This document shows positions 36,271-45,975 of a stretch of DNA of 64,000 nucleotides, in pieces (the stretch's first letter is position 1; each line of letters opens with the position of its first letter). The DNA is taken from assembly GCA_963846805.1 (NCBI GenBank), contig CAWJXH010000005.1, positions 186,001-250,000 of the forward strand, given 5' to 3'. The notes under the pieces were generated by a model. It saw only the letters and a list, made by a program, of their open reading frames with translations, was not told where the DNA came from and ran no database searches. Source of the DNA: Fen-1038 sp963846805 (GTDB lineage Bacteria > Chloroflexota > Anaerolineae > Anaerolineales > Villigracilaceae). A program made the position numbers and the translations under genes.

Positions 36271-37596
36271 CTAGATCTCTACGAAGTACGCCTGGCCGGC
36301 CCTGTCGATCATTTCGCGGGTCATTGTTGGCGCAACGGAAAGATATGAAGATATATCCAGGATTTGATCGCACAGGTCACGTGGGTGCGATGCGCGCAGC
36401 TTGCGATTTCGCTTGATGTACCATTCCTGCAGCAAGTAGGCCAGTCCTTGGTCGCTGTATTCAACCTTCTTGTCGGCCGCAACGCGACGGAAGATTTCTC
36501 GATAATCCTCATAGGATGGATCCCCGATCTCAACCTTGTGCCGCAGGCGGCGCAGAAATGCCTCGTCCACAAGGTCTTTCGGCGGCAGGTTGGTTGAGAA
36601 TACGATCAACACGTCGAAAGGCACTTCCACCTTTCGGCCGGTGTGCAGTCGCAGGAAGTCAACCCGGTTCTCCAATGGGACGATCCAGCGGTTCAGCAGG
36701 TCGCGCGGCCGCACTTGCTGCCGCCCGAAGTCATCGATCAAGAGAATTCCGCCGTTGGCTTTCACCTGGAAGGGCGCCTCATAGAATTTGTGCGTATCGT
36801 CGAACACCAGATCCAACCCCTCCAGTGTCAACTCACCGCCTACCACGATGAATGGACGGCGGATCTTCACCCAGCGCGGGTCGCGACGCGTACTGGGTCG
36901 CAAGCCGCCCGTGGTCGAGCCGTTGGCGTCGGTTTCGGGGGCAAGCTTATGACTGACCGCGTCGTATATCTTAATGACCTGCCCGTCCAGGTAAACGGCA
37001 TATGGAATGTACATGGTCTGGCTCAGGACCAGATTGCCAAACGATCGCGCAATGCTTGTCTTGCCGTTGCCGGGGGGGCCATAAAGGAATATCGACGTGC
37101 CGGAGTTGAGGGCCGGGCCCAGCCTTTGGAAAGTATTCTCCGAGATCACCAGCTGTGAGAGGATTTGGCGCATCGTCCGTGTTGTCACGGTCAGGCGCCC
37201 GCTCTTTTGCCGCCGGATGGCTTCGTTGTAGACCTCAAATGGAACGGGCGCCGCGCCCGCATACTGGCTTCGTTCAAGCGCCTCCCGGGCATGGAGGTTG
37301 CCCGCGCCCGTGATGCCATACGTATACGCTCCTTCGCCCAGGCCTCCCTGCGATGACTTCACCTCGATCAATTTTTCCTGTTTTAGCGAGACCAGCAATT
37401 GATCCGTCACACCTGCAAAAGGCAGGCTGATCTCCTCTGCAACCTTGAACCCCGTCATGTAGCCGCGTGAATACAGAACCTTGAGCACCAGGTCCTGCAG
37501 CCACAGCGACGAAAGTCCGGTATCTTCCAGGCTGTTTACTTGCCCGGGGACAAAGGCAACAGTTGAAGAAGGCGCACGCACAAGAGGATTGGTCAT
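36271..37596 (-). CDS. AAA+ ATPase with N-terminal helical domain
   Basis: 441 residues. N-terminal 140 residues look like a winged-helix or four-helix segment (LWLQDLVLKVLYSRGYMTGFKVAEEI, ITGAGNLHAREALERSQY). The AAA+ core has Walker A GPPGNGKTS, Walker B GILLIDDFGRQ, sensor 1 VIVFSTNL and arginine-rich AFLRRLRHKVEI, with a C-terminal lid. ATG 37596 follows AGGGGAGGTGGA, a strong SD. Homologues I recall are annotated only as ATPases; role unknown. A TATAAT-like box at about 37657 serves as promoter. Confidence 0.82.
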   Translation of the reverse strand: MTNPLVRAPSSTVAFVPGQVNSLEDTGLSSLWLQDLVLKVLYSRGYMTGFKVAEEISLPFAGVTDQLLVSLKQEKLIEVKSSQGGLGEGAYTYGITGAGNLHAREALERSQYAGAAPVPFEVYNEAIRRQKSGRLTVTTRTMRQILSQLVISENTFQRLGPALNSGTSIFLYGPPGNGKTSIARSFGNLVLSQTMYIPYAVYLDGQVIKIYDAVSHKLAPETDANGSTTGGLRPSTRRDPRWVKIRRPFIVVGGELTLEGLDLVFDDTHKFYEAPFQVKANGGILLIDDFGRQQVRPRDLLNRWIVPLENRVDFLRLHTGRKVEVPFDVLIVFSTNLPPKDLVDEAFLRRLRHKVEIGDPSYEDYREIFRRVAADKKVEYSDQGLAYLLQEWYIKRNRKLRASHPRDLCDQILDISSYLSVAPTMTREMIDRAGQAYFVEI

Positions 37597-37773
37597 TCCA
37601 CCTCCCCTGCCGAAATGGGGAAAATCAAGAATAAGAACGCGAAACAATCGACATTATAGCATGTGGGCAATTTCTTCTTCCTGACAAACACATTTCGATT
37701 ACGCCCGGCCGGAAACCGGTCAATCAGCAACCCGCTTCCTGCAACCGCCTCTTGAGGGACACTTCTGCCGCAG

Positions 37774-37779
37774 TATAAT
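37774..37779 (+). promoter_or_regulatory. -10 element, near-leaderless promoter of the GT2 gene
   Basis: TATAAT ends nine bases before ATG 37789 and no SD is present between them. Confidence 0.5.
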
Positions 37780-37788
37780 CACCCCGCC

Positions 37789-38472
37789 ATGAAATTATCC
37801 GTCGTCATTCCGGTCTTCAATGAGGTCCAAAATATCGCGGAAATCGTGAAACGCGTTAAAGCCACGAGGCTCGCCTCCGAAATCATCGTCGTGGATGATG
37901 GTTCAGTGGATGGTACGCGGGACGTTCTCAAGAAGTTGGATGGAAAAGGCAGCGTCCACGTCATTCTACATGAGAAGAATCAGGGCAAGGGCGCCGCGGT
38001 TCGGACGGGCCTTCACGCGGCTTCCGGCAACGTCGTCCTCATCCAGGACGCGGACCTCGAATACAGCCCCCGTGATTATCCCGAACTACTTAGGCCGATT
38101 GACGACGGGATTGCGGATGTCGTGTACGGCTCGCGTTTTCTCGGCGGCCCGCGGCGCGCTGTGATGTTTTGGCATATGATCGCCAATATAATGCTGACAT
38201 TTATGACCAATATTCTATACGATGCTATTCTTAGTGACATGGAAACCGGCTACAAAGTCTTCCGGCGCGAAGTCCTGGACGGCATGCATCTTCGCGCCTC
38301 GCGCTTCGACTTCGAGCCCGAATTCACGGCTAAAGTATTGAAGCGCCATCACCGCATCTATGAAGTCCCCATTTCATTCAACCCGCGCGATTATTCCGAA
38401 GGCAAGAAGATCAAGGTTCGCGATGCGTTTGTTGCGGTTTGGACGTTGTTGAAATACAGGTTCGTCGATTAA
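37789..38472 (+). CDS. Family 2 glycosyltransferase (dolichol-phosphate-mannosyltransferase-like)
   Basis: GT-A-fold transferase using a nucleotide sugar. Seen: VVIPVFNEVQNIAEIVKRV, EIIVVDDGSVDGTRDVL, NQGKGAAVRTGL, LIQDADLEYSP (the metal-binding DxD-like DAD), and GYKVFRREVLDG. No C-terminal membrane helices, so soluble or peripheral. Length 227 is the short DPM1-like type. Acceptor probably a polyprenyl phosphate, by family analogy. Confidence 0.93.
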   Translation: MKLSVVIPVFNEVQNIAEIVKRVKATRLASEIIVVDDGSVDGTRDVLKKLDGKGSVHVILHEKNQGKGAAVRTGLHAASGNVVLIQDADLEYSPRDYPELLRPIDDGIADVVYGSRFLGGPRRAVMFWHMIANIMLTFMTNILYDAILSDMETGYKVFRREVLDGMHLRASRFDFEPEFTAKVLKRHHRIYEVPISFNPRDYSEGKKIKVRDAFVAVWTLLKYRFVD

Positions 38473-38505
38473 GCACGATTCCCGCCGATTTGATTTTTTG
38501 ATGGA

Positions 38506-38704
38506 CGGAACATGACTCATCCCGAATCTCATGTTTGCCACATCCTAATTCAGGAAGTCGCCGAAAACATGGACAGGGCGGGGTGGAGCACCCCGCCCTG
38601 TCCATGTTTTCGGGGTTCTTCGCCAGTTCCAGCCGATCTTCGGCTGGAACTGGCGCTGTCCCTTATCAATTCCGCGTCAGATTAATTTCCGGGTTGATCA
38701 TGTT
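38506..38704. repeat. Dispersed hairpin-rich element, copy 2
   Basis: Near-identical to the element at 14628-14837. Left end CGGAACATGACTCATCCCG; the right end reads GGGTTGATCATG then TTTTAT, so the outer terminal repeat is lost on this side. Both inner stems are fully kept, while the loops differ (TGGAGCA and TCTT). It lies between the GT2 gene and the S41 protease 3' end. Confidence 0.85.
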
Positions 38705-38769
38705 TTATATCTATCGTGCATGTTATTTACACGTCCTGCATCTCTCCCGCCTCTAACGCAGGTTCGTTA

Positions 38770-41271
38770 CTACTGCACATTTACCGTGTAGTCGAGAACG
38801 TAATCACCGGCCGCATAGTTGCTTGTGCCGTTATTAATCTGGCTGGTGAACGTCGCCGTCGTCGTGAGGTGGTGCGCTCCTACGGGCCAGGCGCTCAGCG
38901 CCGTATACCAAATGTGGCACTGCTGTCCACCGAGCGGGGCCTCTGCGGTGGCAAAGTCGCTGACGGGCACGTCCTTGCCGTCGAGACTGAATTTCAACTG
39001 GATGCTTTTTAGGTTATTTGCGAGAATATCCGCCGTCATTGTGCACCAAACGTATGCCCACATCACCTGATCGGTTGAGGACAATGTTACTGTGAATGGA
39101 TAGGTGCCTGGGTTGGGATTATTCGAATATTTCTGTTGTGCCTTGTCTTCCAGAAAAGGCGTCCCGGACGACAAGGCTGAGGCGGCCTCATCCTTACTCG
39201 CAATCTTTGGCGCTCCCGTTGCCGCGGCCAGGGTAGCCCCCGCGGTCGGCGCAACGGCCGAAGCTGTGCTTCCTCCGGCGCCTGTCTTTCCCAGAACCGC
39301 ATCCACGGCCGCATTGAGCACGATGTCATCCGTTGACAGGGCATTCTGCTGGTTGATCGGCACCTTGATCGTGGGCTTGACGCCTTGTCCTTCGAGGAAG
39401 AGACTGCCATCCGGCAGCACGAACCGGCCGAACGGGATTTGCAATGACATGCCTTCCGGCAGCAGGAACTGACCCCGCGATACTTCCGCCTCCACCCCTG
39501 CTGTCGGATATTGACCTACCACCATCATGCCCGGCACCTGGCTGAATCCGTAGGCCTCCAGCTCGCAGGCGCTGTAGCATGCCGGGCCGACCAACAACGC
39601 CATCTTGTCAAAATGAAACTGTTCGACGTTCGGCGTAAATTTCTCCGGCTCTCCCTCGGAAACGAACTTCTTGCTCTCCGTACTGTAGTATTCGAGTTGG
39701 CCCAACACGATGTCTTTGTTATAAAGGAAACCGGCCAGGCCCAGAGGGCTGCCTCCGCTATTGTAGCGCAGGTCAATGATCAAGCCGGACACCTGGCGAT
39801 CCTGGAACTGCTGCAGCGCACGCTGGAATAGGCGAACAATCAGGTTCAAATCGTCGTAGTTGCTGTTGATAATGATATAGCCTATCTGCGACGTGCCCTC
39901 ATCCATTATCTTGTAGTCTACGGGCAGGAGCGGATCTGTGTTAGCCCCAAAATAAAGGGAAGTACGCGCAAAACTGTTCCGCTCGGCAACGGCTTGTAGT
40001 GTGGCTGTCTGCGGCGCACCGCCGGGATTCGTGAATGTCACCTTGGCCTGAGTTCCCACTTTGGTGGCAAGCAGGTAGCGCAATTGCTGATAGCGGATGG
40101 CAAAATCGGATGATTGCAGCACGTACGGATGCACGGCCGAAATCGCGTCTTTGATTGGCTGGCCGTTGAATTGGGTTACTTCCGCGCCGACCTTCATCCC
40201 CGCTTGCGCCGCCGGGCCGCCATCCATCACGTAGATGACGATGTCTCGTCCGTCATCGAGTTCTCGCAGTGCGAATCCGTACCCGCCGGAGGTGGCATCC
40301 GTGAAATCCTGGTTGCCGTAGTTTCCTCCGTCCAATCCCACATGCCCATCCTTGAAAGCCCACGTAAAATCGCGCAGGGCAAGATAATAGGCGTTTGGAT
40401 CGTGCTTCTGTTCCGCATCTGCCACGCGCGGTTGCAGCGTCGCATACAGCTGGTCCCAGTTCGGTTCTTTGCCCTGGATGCCGTCGAAGGCATAATCTTG
40501 TCGGACCAGGTTGAACATGTCATCGAAGGCCTTGGTGTAGGACTCCTTCGAGAAGTCCTTTATCGCCGCTTCCTTCGGCTCGTAAAGCGTTAGAGATGGA
40601 TCGGGCGTCTGCGTCACCGTAAATGGTTCTTTATCAAGGTTGACGATGGAGTAGCCCGCCGGGATGGGTCCCACCGGGTCATCTGCTGTAAACAGTTTCT
40701 TGTCCGCGCCGAATCCGGTTGGGAACTTTTGGTTCGCGTCCGCTGCCCATACCACCAGGTTGCCGCTCAACACCTCATCCTTATTCTCGCTGTCGGTCAC
40801 GATGGACGCCAGGTATGTCGGCCAGCCCGTGGTCACGTCGTCGCCTTCCGCATACGGGCCGCCGGTCAGATTCGGCCAATAGGAAACCGCGAACACCTGC
40901 ACCCCGGTAGACTTACCGCCGTCGTGGGCCACATCCACCGTTTGGCCGGTGGGCTTTTCGGGCAATTGCAGCGTATATTTGCCGGTCTTGGCCTTGGGAT
41001 CAATGGAGAGGTATCCCAAAGTCTGGGAAGACACGGGAATCTTCCAGTCGTGGTTGCGCGTCACGAATCCATACATGTCTACCAGCGCAACTTCCTGCTC
41101 GACATAGTACGTGGTGATGATGTCGTTCGTATACGTGAAAGTCCCCGTAATTTCCGTTGGCTCGCCGCTCGAGACGGGTGGTAGGCTGGGCAAACTCCCC
41201 GCTCCGCACGCCACGAGCGCCAGGCTCAGAGCGGCTAATGCCGCTGCGAATCGAAACAATGGGTCTCTCAT
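38770..41271 (-). CDS. S41-family (tail-specific) protease lipoprotein with PDZ domain
   Basis: 833 residues. Lipoprotein signal LSLALVACGAG. The N-terminal half contains beta-rich extracytoplasmic segments; a PDZ-like region (GGPAAQAGMKVGAEVTQFNGQPI) is followed by the peptidase core IIDLRYNSGGSPLGLAGFLYN and the Ser region VGPACYSACELEAYGFSQ. The Ser lies in CYSACE rather than the usual SASE context, and the Lys is not clear, so activity is likely but not certain. A C-terminal beta domain of about 110 residues follows an Ala/Ser/Thr-rich linker. SD GGAGG before ATG. Confidence 0.85.
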   Translation of the reverse strand: MRDPLFRFAAALAALSLALVACGAGSLPSLPPVSSGEPTEITGTFTYTNDIITTYYVEQEVALVDMYGFVTRNHDWKIPVSSQTLGYLSIDPKAKTGKYTLQLPEKPTGQTVDVAHDGGKSTGVQVFAVSYWPNLTGGPYAEGDDVTTGWPTYLASIVTDSENKDEVLSGNLVVWAADANQKFPTGFGADKKLFTADDPVGPIPAGYSIVNLDKEPFTVTQTPDPSLTLYEPKEAAIKDFSKESYTKAFDDMFNLVRQDYAFDGIQGKEPNWDQLYATLQPRVADAEQKHDPNAYYLALRDFTWAFKDGHVGLDGGNYGNQDFTDATSGGYGFALRELDDGRDIVIYVMDGGPAAQAGMKVGAEVTQFNGQPIKDAISAVHPYVLQSSDFAIRYQQLRYLLATKVGTQAKVTFTNPGGAPQTATLQAVAERNSFARTSLYFGANTDPLLPVDYKIMDEGTSQIGYIIINSNYDDLNLIVRLFQRALQQFQDRQVSGLIIDLRYNSGGSPLGLAGFLYNKDIVLGQLEYYSTESKKFVSEGEPEKFTPNVEQFHFDKMALLVGPACYSACELEAYGFSQVPGMMVVGQYPTAGVEAEVSRGQFLLPEGMSLQIPFGRFVLPDGSLFLEGQGVKPTIKVPINQQNALSTDDIVLNAAVDAVLGKTGAGGSTASAVAPTAGATLAAATGAPKIASKDEAASALSSGTPFLEDKAQQKYSNNPNPGTYPFTVTLSSTDQVMWAYVWCTMTADILANNLKSIQLKFSLDGKDVPVSDFATAEAPLGGQQCHIWYTALSAWPVGAHHLTTTATFTSQINNGTSNYAAGDYVLDYTVNVQ

Positions 41272-41437
41272 CTTCGCCTCCGTTGTATTTCAGCCTTGTA
41301 ATTATAATGTACAGTCACGGCGATTCGTCTTTCGTGCCGCCGCTTCGAATACAAACGCTGCAGCTCACGGCGCGCCGATGTTTGCGACCGCGCGCGGACG
41401 TATTTGCCCGCATTTTCCAGATTGAAATCCGAGACCT

Positions 41438-41767
41438 ATGAATTCGCAAACGCAAATAGATTCTGAACTTGACCAGGCAGAGCAATCCCGCCTGCGCGGC
41501 AACGAAGGCCGCGCCCGTGTTTGCGCCCGCCGCGCCGCCGGCTTGGCTGCCCGCGAATACCTTGGCCGGCGTGGAAAACTCGTCCGCAGTCCCAGTGCCT
41601 ACGACCTGCTCAAGCTGATCGCCGAAGACCCTGAAGTGGATGCCGCCGTCAGGCAGGCAGCGAGTTTGCTGACATTGCCGGTTGACGAGAATTTCAAATT
41701 GCCCGTGGATGTAGACCTGATTTCAGAAGCAAGAAACTTGTGCGAGGTCTTGCTGAAAAACCAGTGA
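41438..41767 (+). CDS. Small helical protein, unknown function
   Basis: 109 residues, no signal or membrane helix. Rich in Ala/Arg/Glu helices (LDQAEQSRLRGNEGRARVCARRAAGLAAREYLGRRG), ending LPVDVDLISEARNLCEVLLKNQ. This resembles small HEPN-like or helix-bundle proteins, but I cannot place it. It is alone on this strand and diverges from the S41 gene. Confidence 0.55.
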   Translation: MNSQTQIDSELDQAEQSRLRGNEGRARVCARRAAGLAAREYLGRRGKLVRSPSAYDLLKLIAEDPEVDAAVRQAASLLTLPVDENFKLPVDVDLISEARNLCEVLLKNQ

Positions 41768-41866
41768 GAGCCGTGCATCCGCCAGGCGAATGGCCCCGAA
41801 GGCGGCTGCTCGACTCCCGATATGAACTTTCTCCTGTCCTCGGCCCCTACCCCGGCTGGCCGGCTA

Positions 41867-42139
41867 TTAGCCGATATTGCGTCTCCCCACCAAATGGAAC
41901 AAAGCCCGTGCCAGTGTCAGGATGACCAACGCACCTGAGAGCACCCCTCCAAAAACGACCAGCAGTGTCTGCCAATCGCGCAGACGCAGGGCGATTTCGC
42001 TCCGCTGCGGTATCCGAATACGGCCCCGCAGGCGCTGAACGAAATCCCGCGGTGGTGAAACCGGTCGCAGCGTTCCCGCCAAGTGCGCTTCTATTGCATT
42101 CAATTCTTCCGGCTCGGAAATTCTCGTTCGCGTTCTCAT
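41867..42139 (-). CDS. Small protein with one membrane helix
   Basis: 90 residues: a charged N-terminal half (SEPEELNAIEAHLAGTLRPVSPPRDFVQRLRGRIRIPQ) and one helix near the C-terminus (LLVVFGGVLSGALVILTLARAL). Topology resembles small anchored anti-sigma-like proteins, and it lies downstream of an ECF sigma factor and degV on the same strand. The link is inference; no anti-sigma motif such as a zinc HxxxCxxC is present. Confidence 0.55.
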   Translation of the reverse strand: MRTRTRISEPEELNAIEAHLAGTLRPVSPPRDFVQRLRGRIRIPQRSEIALRLRDWQTLLVVFGGVLSGALVILTLARALFHLVGRRNIG

Positions 42140-42285
42140 GCTCTTACTCGTTTCTTGTATATGGATTAATCACCGAATTGCCGACATGCCGATTCTTAGA
42201 GCAGCTACAGCAGCAGACTGCCCACTTTCCGACCGCTCTACCTGTCTGCCAAATTACCCGATCACCACTTTACCAATTCACTACC

Positions 42286-43132
42286 TTATTCCACTGGGTA
42301 CAACACCAAACCCACCGTTCCGGGTCCGAGGTTGGCGGCAACCGAAATTGACAGGTCCGTCAGTACCGGCTCCCCGACGACATTGAAATGCTTTGCAGCC
42401 TCCACCAGTAGGGCCTCGCCCGCAGGCCGGTCGTCGGCCTGCAGTACACCCAGATAGATTGGGGTCTTTCCAAATTCCTGCTCCGCGAGTTCGATAACCC
42501 GCGCGATGGAGGCCTTGCGCGTGCGCACTCTCTCGGTCATGGTCAACACGCCGTCTTTCAGCACTGCGATCGGTTTGACGTTCATAAGCGACGCCAGGGC
42601 CGCCTGCATCGCGCCCACGCGTCCGCTCATCGCGCGCATATTCAAGTGTATCCAGTGTGAAGATGGCCCGGACACGCATACGGATGGCCTCCAGCGCCTT
42701 TACGATGTCCTCAGCGCGCTTGCCGGTGCGCTGCATCTTGCGCGCCTCACGACACATGAAACCGATCGCCACCGAACCGACGGCAGAATCCACGGGGAAG
42801 ACAGTGAACAGATCCTTCACATCGTCTGCGGCCTGGACGGCTGAAGCATACGTCCCCGAGAGCTTGCTGGTTACGTGGATTGAGATGATCGTGTCGCCCT
42901 TTCGTGCAATCTTCTTGTAGAATTCTGCAAACTGATGAGGCGAGGGCTGGGCGGTCTTGGGAATCGTTTTGGTCTGATCCACGAGCCTGTAGAATCCGGC
43001 ATTGTCAAGATCGACGTATTGGAGATACGTCTTTTCGCCGAACCGGATGTTGACCGGGATCACCTGGATGTCGAACTCCTTTTCCCATTCGGTCGGCATG
43101 TCGGCCGCGCCGTCCGTCACGATCCTCAGCAT
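42286..43132 (-). CDS. DegV-family fatty-acid-binding protein, frame broken once
   Basis: Binds fatty acids for kinase-dependent phospholipid synthesis in characterised relatives (FakB). N-terminus LRIVTDGAADMP, TAQPSPHQFAEFY, SIHVTSKLSGTYASAVQAA, DSAVGSVAIGFM. At about 42638 the frame shifts +1 and continues YARMSGRVGAMQAALASLMNVKPIAVLKDG to the end NLGPGTVGLVLYP. One extra base in GCGCGCGATG explains the break. Joined length is about 281, the family norm. Three bases after the sigma factor stop. Confidence 0.88.
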
Positions 43133-43135
43133 GGA

Positions 43136-43708
43136 CTAATCTCCTTCGAGGTTGATGTTGAGATCGCCGATTTGGTCACGCAGCGCCAGCAGCGTTCGGT
43201 GATACAGGCTCTTGACCGCGCCCTCGCTCCGTCCCATGATCTGGCCGATTTCCGCATTCGACATATTCTCTACAAACTTCAGGATGAGCAGGGTCTGTCG
43301 TTCTGATGGCAGTTGGCGTATTAGCTTCAGCAGCGAATCCTGGTCCTGCGAGCGGACCAGCGAGACTTCCGGACGGTCCTCTTTCGACGGCACGACCGGC
43401 AGGTCGTTGAGCGGGATTTCCTGCCGTCGGCTTCGGTCCCGGTGCCAATTGGCAACCAGGTTGTGAGCGATTCGATACAACCATGCAGAGAAAGGCACGC
43501 CTCGATCCGTGTAGCTGTGGATATGGTTCATCGCCCGTTGGAACACGCGGGCGGTCAGATCCTCAGCGTCGTGGAGATTACCTGTTCGGTAATATACGTA
43601 GTTGAAGATGCGCTCAATGTAGTGCTCGTATAGCAGACCGAACGCCTCACGGTCGCCGCGCGAGGCGCGTAGCAGGATGTCGTCTTCGTTGAACTCGGAT
43701 TCCGGCAC
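43136..43708 (-). CDS. ECF-type RNA polymerase sigma factor
   Basis: Sigma-70 family, group 4. Region 2 (about 20-90): AFGLLYEHYIERIFNYVYYRTGNLHDAEDLTARVFQRAM and PFSAWLYRIAHNLVANWHRDRSRR. Region 4 (about 125-180): LPSERQTLLILKFVENMSNAEIGQIMGRSEGAVKSLYHRTLLALRD. Length 190 is normal. First gene of a sigma-degV-membrane protein group. A minus-strand TATACT lies near 43785. Confidence 0.93.
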   Translation of the reverse strand: MPESEFNEDDILLRASRGDREAFGLLYEHYIERIFNYVYYRTGNLHDAEDLTARVFQRAMNHIHSYTDRGVPFSAWLYRIAHNLVANWHRDRSRRQEIPLNDLPVVPSKEDRPEVSLVRSQDQDSLLKLIRQLPSERQTLLILKFVENMSNAEIGQIMGRSEGAVKSLYHRTLLALRDQIGDLNINLEGD

Positions 43709-44868
43709 GCATCAACCTTACCGGCGAGGTCCATTACGAATAACCCCGCCCGATTGCGAAAGTTGCATAAGGCAATCTTGGAATCAGAGTATAACATGCG
43801 TCAATTCCGACCGTCTCAGGACTGTCTTTAAGTCCGTTTCTGCATGCTTACACGTTGTGCAACGCTACCGAAATTCGAGATATGGGTGGGAGAACACGAC
43901 GAACTGGGCTTTACCGTTTCTCACCGTGTTGGCCGCTTCTGAAACGGTGCTGAACAGGGCAAGGCTCGGCGGCACAAAAAGCTCACGAATGGGCTCGGCA
44001 GGTCGGTTCTCCACTCGCCGTTGGTTGCGAGGCGCCAGTGGGTGGTGACGCCGACAGCAGATTGCGCGTGATCGAGCTGCTTCTCGGCGGCGCCAGCTCA
44101 GAAACCGGACGATCATCGTCCGGGTTTTTGAGCTGGCGCAGCCTCAAAGAGCCCGCTCGCAATCGTCGGGATCAAAGGAGCGCCCGCGAAGAACGGCAAA
44201 CAGCTGCCGACCATCGAAAGGTTGCCGCAGACCCCCACACGCGCAGAAAGCGACTCACGGTGCATGAGTGGTACGGCGAGAAGCAGCGCAGGATTGAAAT
44301 CAGACCGGACTGCGGCATGGATCCACAGTGGCAAACCCAGGATGGTGATATATTCTGCTGGCAGGGATCGTCCGGATCCCAAGAAGAGGCTTAGACCCGC
44401 ATGGTCGTTACGGGCAAAAACCATTTAAGAAACACTCTCTCAAAAGCCTTCATCGGAATGCATGCTTGGATGGATGCTCCAAGGTTCGCACCAACGCCGA
44501 AAACATACGCTGGAATCGTCTCGTATTCTCCGCTTTGCGCCGATCATCCAGCGTAATCCTTCATCAATCAGGCCGTCATTCTGGATATGGCAAACTCTCC
44601 ACCTACTCGTTAACATTCACAGTTGTCTATTCACGGCTGCGGGCCAAATTCATTATTCCGGGTTTTCGGGTTCGGCTCGATGCGCAGCGTTGAGCCGTGC
44701 ATCGATTTGGAGCGATTCGATCTGCGAAAATAGTTTTGCCACATTTCCTCGCAGCCTGCGTGACGGCTGGGATTAATCTTTCTGCTCTATAATGTGCCAC
44801 CTTGTACAGGTGTGGCCATTCCCGCCACGGTGCAGTTTACCTTGCCTGGCAAAAAGGAGATCTTGTCT
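43709..44868. other. Intergenic region, 1.16 kb, no gene seen apart from a hairpin
   Basis: Frames here have no family resemblance or SD. It holds the long hairpin at 44090-44139 and, near 44785, a TATAAT that probably drives the downstream lipoprotein gene with a leader of about 80 bases. Confidence 0.5.
44090..44139. repeat. Long hairpin, stem about 24 bp
   Basis: Arms GCGCCAGCTCA and TGAGCTGGCGC at the ends, continuing inward through AAACCGGACGA and TCGTCCGGGTTT. Only one or two mismatches and almost no loop. No gene overlaps it. Confidence 0.8.
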
Positions 44869-45654
44869 ATGCGCAGCCTAGCTGATTGCATTCGAGGATT
44901 CTTGTCCTCGCCAAAATTGAAACCTTCGTCGCGGCCGGCGAAGTCCGTATTGGCCGGCCTGCCCTCACCCAAAACGACCGCCCTGCCGCTGGCAGTCCTG
45001 TTATTACTGGCGCTGACCGCCTGCAACTCGGCCGCGTCAAGTGCAACGCCGACCATGGGCGTGGATGCCATCTACACTGCGGCCTTTCAGACCTTCACAG
45101 CCCAGCAGGCTACCGAGCTGGCCTCGACTCCGCCAACTCCTACGCCTTCTCCCTCACCTTTTCCAACTCTCGGCTTGCCAATAAGTTCGACAATTCTTCC
45201 GTTTGGAACGGCCACATCGGCTGCTGGCGGCGCCGTGGGCTGCGATAGCTCGGTCTTCGTCAAGGATATAACCATCCCCGATGGAACCAGCATGACTCCC
45301 GGCGAGACTTTCGTCAAGACCTGGGCAATGCTCAACAACGGCACCTGCCGATGGACTACAAGTTATCAACTCACCTTCGCCAGTGGAGACGCCATGGGCG
45401 GCAACGCCGTAGCCATTGCATCTCCGGTAGCCGCAAGCCAGCAGACGGAACTCTCCGTGCATCTCACGGCGCCGGCGACCAGCGGCAGTTACACCGGTTG
45501 GTGGAGGATGCAAAACGACAAGGGCCAATACTTTGGTAATGGATTCTCCGTCGTGATAACAGTGTCCGGCTCCGCCACCAACACCCCTGCGGCAGCAACC
45601 GACACGCCTGCGCCTACCAACACGCCAACGGATACGCCAACAGCAACACCATAG
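44869..45654 (+). CDS. Lipoprotein with NBR1-type Ig-like domain, copy 2
   Basis: Paralogue of the protein at 27912. Start ATG 44869 follows AAAAAGGAGA. N-terminal basic stretch, then a hydrophobic run and LTAC near residue 52; the segment before the signal is long, so a later start is possible. After a TPTPSPSPFPT linker comes the Ig-like domain: CDSSVFVKDITIPDGTSMTPGETFVKTWAMLNNGTCRWTTSYQL, GDAMGGNAVAI and GWWRMQNDKGQYFG. Ends in a short TPTDTPT tail instead of a second beta domain. Exported; ligand unknown. Confidence 0.82.
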   Translation: MRSLADCIRGFLSSPKLKPSSRPAKSVLAGLPSPKTTALPLAVLLLLALTACNSAASSATPTMGVDAIYTAAFQTFTAQQATELASTPPTPTPSPSPFPTLGLPISSTILPFGTATSAAGGAVGCDSSVFVKDITIPDGTSMTPGETFVKTWAMLNNGTCRWTTSYQLTFASGDAMGGNAVAIASPVAASQQTELSVHLTAPATSGSYTGWWRMQNDKGQYFGNGFSVVITVSGSATNTPAAATDTPAPTNTPTDTPTATP

Positions 45655-45754
45655 CAATCTTCTCAAACACAGAGCCGATATCCATGGCCTTCTCAAAGTC
45701 CAGTTTCTTTCAACCCTACCCCCGGCCCCGCCCCATTCTTGGGGCGAGGTGTTT

Positions 45755-45805
45755 GCGAAAAAGTGATGGTTTGCGGGCTTTGCCCGCAAACCATCACTTT
45801 TTCGC
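45755..45805. repeat. Perfect hairpin, 24-bp stem with 3-base loop
   Basis: Arms begin GCGAAAAAGTGATGG and end CCATCACTTTTTCGC, with GTTTGCGGGC against GCCCGCAAAC inside. No U-run follows. It may terminate the lipoprotein transcript. Confidence 0.85.
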
Positions 45806-45975
45806 TTTACTTCAAGATAATCGGGCTTCGGCCACCGACGTTGAGAAACACATGAGCCGATATCAGCCCCGTGTTGCGTTTAGCCGGAGTTGGCCTTGGT
45901 ATAATTAAAGGTTGTGTTTACCCATCCATGAATGAAACAAATGTGCTACAATGCGGCCGTATTTACTTTCCACAG

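Noticed and set aside
43677..44424. Several 80-120-residue frames in the 43.7-44.9 kb gap
   Set aside because: No family resemblance, no SD; two overlap each other on opposite strands across the long hairpin.
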